Positions 58,705 to 64,000 of a DNA stretch of 64,000 nt are shown here, piece by piece; position 1 is the first letter of the stretch; each line of letters starts with the position of its first letter. The stretch is taken from contig CAVRYA010000005.1 of assembly GCA_963725315.1 (NCBI GenBank), positions 186,001-250,000 of the forward strand, given 5' to 3'. The translations under genes and the position numbers were made by a program. The DNA comes from JBBRHQ01 sp963725315 (GTDB lineage: Bacteria; Actinomycetota; Thermoleophilia; Solirubrobacterales; 70-9). Below the pieces are notes generated by a model, which was not told the DNA's origin, made no database searches, and worked only from the letters and a program-made list of their open reading frames with translations.

Positions 58705-59712
58705 CTAGCCCGGGCGCCTTCGCACGCTGCCGGCGCGGCCGCCGGCGCGGCCGATCGTCCTCGCCGCCGGGTAGTGGGAGCGGAGCAGCTCGAGGGCCGT
58801 CTTCTCGTCGGCCGCGGCGACCAGGCAGCAGAAGCCGCAGCCCATGTTGAAGACCTCGTACATCTCCTCCTCCGGCACCGAGCCGAGATCTCGGATCAGC
58901 TCGAAGATTGGCTGCGGCTCGAGTGGATCGTCGATCTCGTATCCGACCTCGGCCCGCAGGCGCAGCAGGTTGCCCAGCCCGCCGGAGGTGATGTGGGCCA
59001 GCCCGCGCACCTCGACCCCCGAACCCAGCAGCTCCAGCACCGGCTTGACGTAGATCTCGGTCGGCTCGAGCAGGACGTCGGCGAGCGGCCTCCCGAGCCG
59101 CTGGTCGTCGAGTGGGACCCCATCCAGGGCCTGCCGCGCCAGGGTGTAGCCGTTGGAGTGAAGGCCGGAGGAGGGGAGGCCGATCACGGGGTCCCCCGGG
59201 ATCACGGCCGAGCCGTCGACAATCGCGTCGAGAGAAACTGTTCCGACGCAGGCGCCGGCGAGGTCGAGGCCGGAGATCATCTCGCCAAGCTGGGCCAGCT
59301 CGCCGCCCGGTATCTCGATCCCTGCCAGTTCCGCGCCGCGCGCCAGCCCGCGGCCGATCTCCGCGCAGACCTCGGGGTCCGCCCGGTCCACGGCGATGTA
59401 GTCGAGCATCGCCAGCGGCTCGGCCCCGACGCAGACGACGTCATTGACGTTCATCGCGATGCAATCGATGCCGACGGTGTCATAGCGGCCTGTCTGCTCG
59501 GCGACGAGCAGCTTGGTCCCCACCCCGTCCGTGGACAGCGCGATCCCGGTTCGGGCATCGAGCCTGATCACGCTCGCATAGTGGCCGGGAAGCGGGACCT
59601 GGCGGGACTCGCCGGGGCCTCCCGCCCGCAGGGCTTCGACCAGACGCCCGACGGCTTCGTCGGCGACCCCCTGGTTGACCCCCGCCCGTGAGTAGGCGTC
59701 CCCGTCGCTCAT
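58705..59712 (-). CDS. purM: Phosphoribosylformylglycinamidine cyclo-ligase
   Basis: 335 residues, intact. SRAGVNQGVADEAVGRLVEA, ALSTDGVGTKLLVAEQTGRY, IAMNVNDVVCVGAEPLAMLD, VIGLPSSGLHSNGYTLAR, and AHITSGGLGNLLRLR are PurM landmarks. Closes the imidazole ring in purine synthesis. ATG overlaps the uppP stop (ATGA). The Arg-rich C-terminus is slightly longer than usual. Confidence 0.96.
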   Translation of the reverse strand: MSDGDAYSRAGVNQGVADEAVGRLVEALRAGGPGESRQVPLPGHYASVIRLDARTGIALSTDGVGTKLLVAEQTGRYDTVGIDCIAMNVNDVVCVGAEPLAMLDYIAVDRADPEVCAEIGRGLARGAELAGIEIPGGELAQLGEMISGLDLAGACVGTVSLDAIVDGSAVIPGDPVIGLPSSGLHSNGYTLARQALDGVPLDDQRLGRPLADVLLEPTEIYVKPVLELLGSGVEVRGLAHITSGGLGNLLRLRAEVGYEIDDPLEPQPIFELIRDLGSVPEEEMYEVFNMGCGFCCLVAAADEKTALELLRSHYPAARTIGRAGGRAGSVRRRPG

Positions 59713-60584
59713 CGAGTCGCGCTGGGGGCTGTCGGGGCCATCGGCGCCGATTCAACATCAGCCGGCGGTCGGCGCGCCCGGCTCAGGCGGTGGAGGACCA
59801 GGGCGGCGAGGCCGAGCCGGTAGGCGGCGTATGGCCACAGTGCCCGGTCACGCTCGACCAGGCGTATCAGGCCCTGCGAGGCGAGGGTCGAGGCGAAGGA
59901 CGCCGCGACGCCGATTCCCAGCGGGCGGCGGATGCCGAGCCGGCCGCGACCCGAGGCCAGGCGGGCGCCCTTCAGCAGGCTGGCGCCGACGATGATCGGC
60001 AGGGCCACGGTGCGGGACAGCAGGTTCGCCTGGTCGCGGGAGAACTGCCGCCAGCGGGCCGCCGCCAGGGTGGCCCCGTTGCGGGAGATGCCCGGCGCCA
60101 GCGCCGCCGCCTGGGCGAACCCGAGCGCCAGCCCGTCGAGCGCTCCGGCCTCGCCACGCCCGCGCCGCTGCGGGCGGCGGTCGGCGAGGAGCATGATCGC
60201 CGCCCCGGCGATCAATCCCGCGGCGGTGGCCCGGGGGCCGCCGAGGCGCCGCTCGATAGGCCGCTCCCAGAGATATCCAGCGATCGCCGGGGGCAGGAAG
60301 GAGAGGAGTAGGACCGAAGCCCGGCGCGGGTCGAAGGCCCGCAGCTCCTCGGCGATCACCCGGCGCTGCCCGAGCAGCAGCGCCGCCGCAGCGCCCGCGT
60401 GGAGGGCGACCTCGAAGCTCTTGCGGACCTCGGGGTCCAGCTCCTCCCAGTCCCACCCGGCGAGCCAGGGGATGAGGACGATGTGGGCCGAGCTCGAGAC
60501 CGGCAGGAGCTCCGCCGGGCCCTGGACGATCCCCAGCGCGACCGCTCGGCGCGCCGGTATCCCAGCTCCGCGGGCCTCGCTCAA
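59709..60584 (-). CDS. uppP: Undecaprenyl-diphosphatase (BacA type)
   Basis: 291 residues, intact, TTG start overlapping dedA (TTGA). Eight helices. Catalytic motif 1 reads GIVQGPAELLPVSSSAHIVL (usual QGLTEFLPVSSSGH; the Glu is kept) and motif 2 LAPGISRNGATLAAARW (usual PGxSRSGxT; Arg kept). Recycles the undecaprenyl carrier for wall and glycan synthesis. Confidence 0.9.
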   Translation of the reverse strand: MSEARGAGIPARRAVALGIVQGPAELLPVSSSAHIVLIPWLAGWDWEELDPEVRKSFEVALHAGAAAALLLGQRRVIAEELRAFDPRRASVLLLSFLPPAIAGYLWERPIERRLGGPRATAAGLIAGAAIMLLADRRPQRRGRGEAGALDGLALGFAQAAALAPGISRNGATLAAARWRQFSRDQANLLSRTVALPIIVGASLLKGARLASGRGRLGIRRPLGIGVAASFASTLASQGLIRLVERDRALWPYAAYRLGLAALVLHRLSRARRPPADVESAPMAPTAPSATR

Positions 60585-61288
60585 GCGCGGCCGGCGCCGG
60601 CCGGCTCGGCCGCCCCGTCCCCGTCCGCCGAGCCCCCTTGGTCCTCGCCGGAGCCGCCGCTACGCCGCCTCCGGATCAGGTAGACGACGAGGCCGACCAG
60701 CGCCAGAACGACGACGTAGTCGAGGTAGGCGAGGTTGTGGCGCCACTTCTCCCAGTTGTCGCCGACCTCGCGGCCGACGATCGCCAGCATCACCACCCAG
60801 GGGATGCAGCCGGCGACGGTGAACGCTGTGAAGCGCCAGAACGGCATCCGCGCGACCCCGGCGGGAAGCGAGATGAAGGTGCGGATGATCGGCAGCATCC
60901 GGGCGAAGAACACGGTCGCCTCGCCGTGGCGCTCGAACCAGCGGTCGGCCCAGCTCAGGTGCTTTGGGTTGACATGGAAGACGTGGTGGCGCTCGAGCAG
61001 CTCGAGCCGGCCGTAGTAGCCGACGGCGTAGGCGATCCAGGAGCCGGCGAGGTTGCCGAGGACGCCCGCGACGATGATCCCGAGCAGGGTCAGGTCGCCG
61101 TTGGAGACGCTGAATCCGGCGAACAGCATGATCGCCTCGCTCGGAACCGGGATGCAGGCCGACTCGAGGGTCATCAGCACGAACACGGCAGGCAGCCCGG
61201 TCGAGCTGATGAAGTCGGTGGCGACGTTGACGATCGGGTCGACCACCTTGTCGGAGATGCTGGCGAAGGCTGGCAGCAGGGTCTGCAT
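60581..61288 (-). CDS. DedA family membrane protein
   Basis: 235 residues from ATG 61288 (ATG 61318 is also possible). LPAVFVLMTLESACIPVPSE with AIMLFAGF, GNLAGSWIAYAVGYYGRLEL, FFARMLPIIRTFISLPAGVA and MPFWRFTAFTVAGCIPWVVM are family motifs, with the conserved ARMLP-RTF Arg pair. DedA proteins are linked to lipid carrier flipping and membrane energy state; pairing with uppP fits undecaprenyl phosphate recycling. Confidence 0.92.
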   Translation of the reverse strand: MQTLLPAFASISDKVVDPIVNVATDFISSTGLPAVFVLMTLESACIPVPSEAIMLFAGFSVSNGDLTLLGIIVAGVLGNLAGSWIAYAVGYYGRLELLERHHVFHVNPKHLSWADRWFERHGEATVFFARMLPIIRTFISLPAGVARMPFWRFTAFTVAGCIPWVVMLAIVGREVGDNWEKWRHNLAYLDYVVVLALVGLVVYLIRRRRSGGSGEDQGGSADGDGAAEPAGAGRA

Positions 61289-61387
61289 TTGGAGCGAGGA
61301 TCCTAGGGAACCCAGCATGGGAGGATCGCCTTCACGGATCCGTTTCGCCGTTCTGACGCACTCCCAGGCACTACACTCGCCCAGCCC

Positions 61388-63284
61388 CATGCACCGGTTG
61401 AACCACCCCGTGTACCGCGCGCGGACGATGCAGATGGTGGCGGACGCGCTGCTGGTGGCGATCGCGTTCTACTGTGCCTTCAAGCTGCGCTTCCTCGACG
61501 ACGCGCACGGCATCCCCGAGCGTTACTCGACCCTGCTGGCTCAGTCGATCGCCTTCGTCGCGATCGGCAAGGTGGCGATCCTCTTCGCCTTCGGCCTCTA
61601 CCAGAAGTGGTGGCGCTACGTGACGGCCCGCGACTACCCCGGGATCCTCCGCGCGGTCGCCGTTGCCAGCCTTGTCATGGTCCTCGTCTTCACGGTGGTC
61701 AAGCCCTTCGACTACAACCTGCCGCGCTCCGTCGTGGTCACCGACTTCATCCTCACCCTTGTGCTGCTGATCGGCGCCCGGCTCGCGGTCAGGCTGGTGA
61801 TCGAGCGTCCCGACGGGGGTGCCCGGATCCCGACCGGCCCGGAGGTGCTGGTCGTCGGCGCCGGTTCCGGGGGGCAGATGGTGGTGCGTGAGCTGCAGCT
61901 CAACCCCAACCTCGGGAAGACGGCTATCGGCTTCATCGACGACGATCCCCGCAAGCGCGGGATGAGGATGCTGGGGCTGAAGGTGCTCGGCTCTACCGAG
62001 GAGATCGACGTGATCCTCGACGAGACCGAGCCGGACGAGGTGGCGATCGCGATCCCCTCCGCGCCCGGAACGCTGAGGGCGAAGGTCGTCGCAGCCTGTC
62101 GCGAGCGCGAGATCCGGGTGCTCACCCTGCCGACCGTGTTCGAGCTGCTTCGCGGCGGCGTCCAGCTCAACCGCCAGCTGCGCGAGGTGCAGGTCGAGGA
62201 CGTTCTCGGCCGCGACCCGGTCGTGGTCGAGCTCGACCGGGTCGGCGCCTATCTCGGGGACCGGGTGGTGATGGTCACCGGCGCCGGGGGCTCGATCGGC
62301 TCGGAGCTCTGCCGGCAGATCGCCCGGGTCGGGCCGCGCCTGCTGGTGATGCTCGACCACGCCGAGGACAATCTCTTCCTGATCGACCGCGAGATGGTCG
62401 AGGAGCGCCATTTCACCCGGGCTGAATCGGTGCTGGCCGACTGCAAGGAGCCGGCCCGGATGCTGGAGGTGATGCAGCGCTTCAAGCCGGCGGTGGTCTT
62501 CCACGCCGCCGCCTACAAGCACGTGCCGCTGATGGAGTCGAACCCGCTCGAGGCGATCCGCAACAACGCCGTCGCGACGCGGATAACCGCGGAGACCGCC
62601 GCCGCCTCGAAGGCGGAGCGCTTCGTCCTCATCTCCACCGACAAAGCGGTCAACCCTCAGACCGTGATGGGGGCGTCCAAGCGCGATGGCCGAGTGGATC
62701 GTCGAGGCTGCGGGGCACCGCCATCCTCACACCCGTTTCGGCAGCGTCCGCTTCGGCAACGTCCTCGCCTCCTCCGGCAGCGTGGTGCCGATCTTCCGCG
62801 GTCAGATCGAGCGCGGCGGCCCGGTCACCGTCACCCATCCCGAGATGACGCCGCTACTTCATGACCATCCCGGAGGCGGTGCAGCTGGTGCTCAGGGCCG
62901 GCGACATCGGCGCGGGCAGGCGAGGTCTTCGTGCTCGACATGGGCGAGCCGGTGAAGATCGTCGACCTCGCCCACAACATGATCCGCCTCGCCGGCTCTG
63001 AGCCGAAGCGCGACATCGCGATCGAGTTCACCGGGCCGCGACCCGGCGAGAAGCTCCACGAGATGCTCTTCGGCACCGGCGAGCGCTCCCAGCCGACCGC
63101 CGCGAAGCGGATCCTGCGCGCCGTGCGGCAGGTCCCGCTGGACCCGGACTGGCTGGAGGAGACCATCAACGGGCTCGAGGAAATCCTGATCCTCGCGGGC
63201 GACGAGGCGGACCTCTCCGAGAAGGTCGTGGCGATGGTCACGGCGCCGGGTGCGGAGGCCGCGCCCGTCGCCCACGACGATTGA
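61388..63284 (+). CDS. Nucleoside-diphosphate sugar epimerase/dehydratase (CapD/WbpM/FlaA1 type), frameshifted
   Basis: About 632 residues from ATG 61388. Four N-terminal helices (VADALLVAIAFYCAFKLRFL and so on), a CoA-binding-like Rossmann domain (VLVVGAGSGGQMVVRELQLN), and a C-terminal SDR domain: VMVTGAGGSIGSELCRQIA, VFHAAAYKHVPLMESNPLEA, ISTDKAVNPQTVMGASK. The catalytic Met of the xMxxK subgroup (VMGASK) marks a UDP-sugar 4,6-dehydratase. Switches near 62690, 62857 and 62920. Probably feeds a surface polysaccharide. Confidence 0.9.
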
Positions 63285-63382
63285 GCCCGGTCGCGCCTGC
63301 GGTCCCCCGGCCCTTCTAAGATCCCGCCGATCGCTGCCCCGCACCAGACACCGATCGCGGGCGACGCCCTTGTGAGAAAACC

Positions 63383-64000
63383 TTGCTCGAGATAGCCCGG
63401 GATGTGGGCTCCTACGCCGGCCTCGTCGCCTTCGTCGGCCTCGCCCTCCTGATCTTCCTACAGTTCACGCAGGGACGCGACATCCGCCGCCTGCGCGATT
63501 GGGCGGGCAGCGCCCCGGAGCGCGACGCCCAGGCGAAGGAGGCGAGCTCGGAGCTTGCGGCCTCCAGGGCCGAGGAGCTGCGGGAGATCGAGCAGGTTCG
63601 CCAGGCAGAGCAGAAGGAGGCCTCGAAGCGCGAGGTGCGGCGCGAGCGCCGTGATGCGGGATTGCCGGAGCTGACCCGGATGGAGCGGATCCGGGCGGCA
63701 CTGCCCGAGCCCCGCTACCTGGTCCTGATCGCCGCAGCGGTGATCGTCCTCGGGGCGGGCGTCGCCTACGCGGCGACCCACTTCCTCGGCACCGAGGGAG
63801 GCAAGCACGGCAAGACGACGAAGACGAGCTCTCGCTGCAGCCGAAGAACATCAAGGTTTCCGTGCTGAACGGGACGGCCGTCTCCGGCCTCGCGGGGCGC
63901 TACGGGGATAAGCTCGACCGCAAGGGCTACACGCTCGATGCGGTCACCGACACGCCCTCCAGCTTCGCCCAGAGCGTGGTCATGTACCGCCGCGGCCGGG
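63383..64000 (+). CDS. LytR_C domain membrane protein, one frameshift, cut by window edge
   Basis: TTG 63383. Helix SYAGLVAFVGLALLIFLQFT, a long charged coiled-coil-like region (residues about 30-105), a second helix YLVLIAAAVIVLGAGVAYAA, and after a switch near 63825 the start of LytR_C: NIKVSVLNGTAVSGLAGRYG, YTLDAVTDTPSSFAQSVVMY. LytR_C domains occur at the ends of cell-wall ligase-type LCP proteins or alone, as here. Function unknown. Confidence 0.8.

Noticed and set aside
61053..61387. Extended N-terminus of the CapD-type gene
   Set aside because: It would run opposite the dedA coding region; ATG 61388 gives the usual membrane start.

Overview
The window looks like the replication-origin region of a high-GC actinomycetote, most likely a deep-branching lineage such as Thermoleophilia/Solirubrobacterales (inference). 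The reasons are the block rpmH-rnpA-yidD-yidC-jag-rsmG-parA-parB beside dnaA-dnaN-recF-dciA-gyrB-gyrA, a mycobacterial-type fhaA-fhaB-pstP-rodA-pbpA-pknB operon, frequent GTG/TTG starts, and a Qcr complex with split cytochrome b. More than half of the protein genes, including dnaA, dnaN, recF, gyrB and gyrA, can only be read by switching frame once or more. Several switches sit in G or C runs, so this is best explained as uncorrected single-base indel errors rather than gene decay. Such genes are listed as one CDS with the approximate switch points.

Layout. 1-5100: DUF1254 fragment, broken AhpD-like gene, large MalT/LuxR-type regulator, and a reverse four-gene cluster (DUF6325, Arg/Asp-repeat protein, SHOCT protein, small membrane protein), with two copies of a 22-nt element; then tRNA-Lys. 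5.3-8.7 kb: small secreted protein, TPR-like protein, tatA-tatC, dcd, and a zinc-ribbon protein found by joining frames. 8.7-16.8 kb: a reverse respiratory/tetrapyrrole run (polyprenyl synthase, menG, qcrC-qcrB-qcrA, unknown protein, hemL, fused AhbA/AhbB-like siroheme decarboxylase, hemB). 16.8-27.7 kb: ABC exporter, YmdB phosphodiesterase, envelope genes (glycosyltransferase-like, GtrA, phosphodiesterase), an aminotransferase coupled to a D-Ala-D-Ala-ligase-like gene, a bifunctional nuclease, an alpha/beta hydrolase and tRNA-Ile.

27.7-41.7 kb is the origin. parB, parA, rsmG, jag, yidC, yidD, rnpA and rpmH run leftward; dnaA, dnaN, recF, dciA, gyrB and gyrA run rightward. DnaA-box-like sites lie between dnaA and dnaN and again upstream of gyrB, and a degenerate parS-like 16-mer spans the rnpA/yidD junction. 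41.7-45.6 kb holds a very strong Shine-Dalgarno with a tiny ORF, a terminator hairpin, a secreted protein, an HNH nuclease, pheA, a DUF4446 protein and a membrane CARDB-like protein.

45.7-57.1 kb is a cell-wall signalling operon: a multi-TM Ser/Thr kinase, fhaA, fhaB, pstP, rodA/ftsW, pbpA, pknB with PASTA repeats and a second ddl, with another membrane Ser/Thr kinase facing it whose extracellular part is cut by an in-frame amber codon. 57-64 kb holds a DsbA-family protein, PfpI protein, purM, uppP, dedA, a CapD-type sugar nucleotide dehydratase and the start of a LytR_C protein. Many neighbours share ATGA, GTGA or TTGA overlaps, so translational coupling is common here. I saw no rRNA gene, CRISPR array, prophage or insertion sequence.
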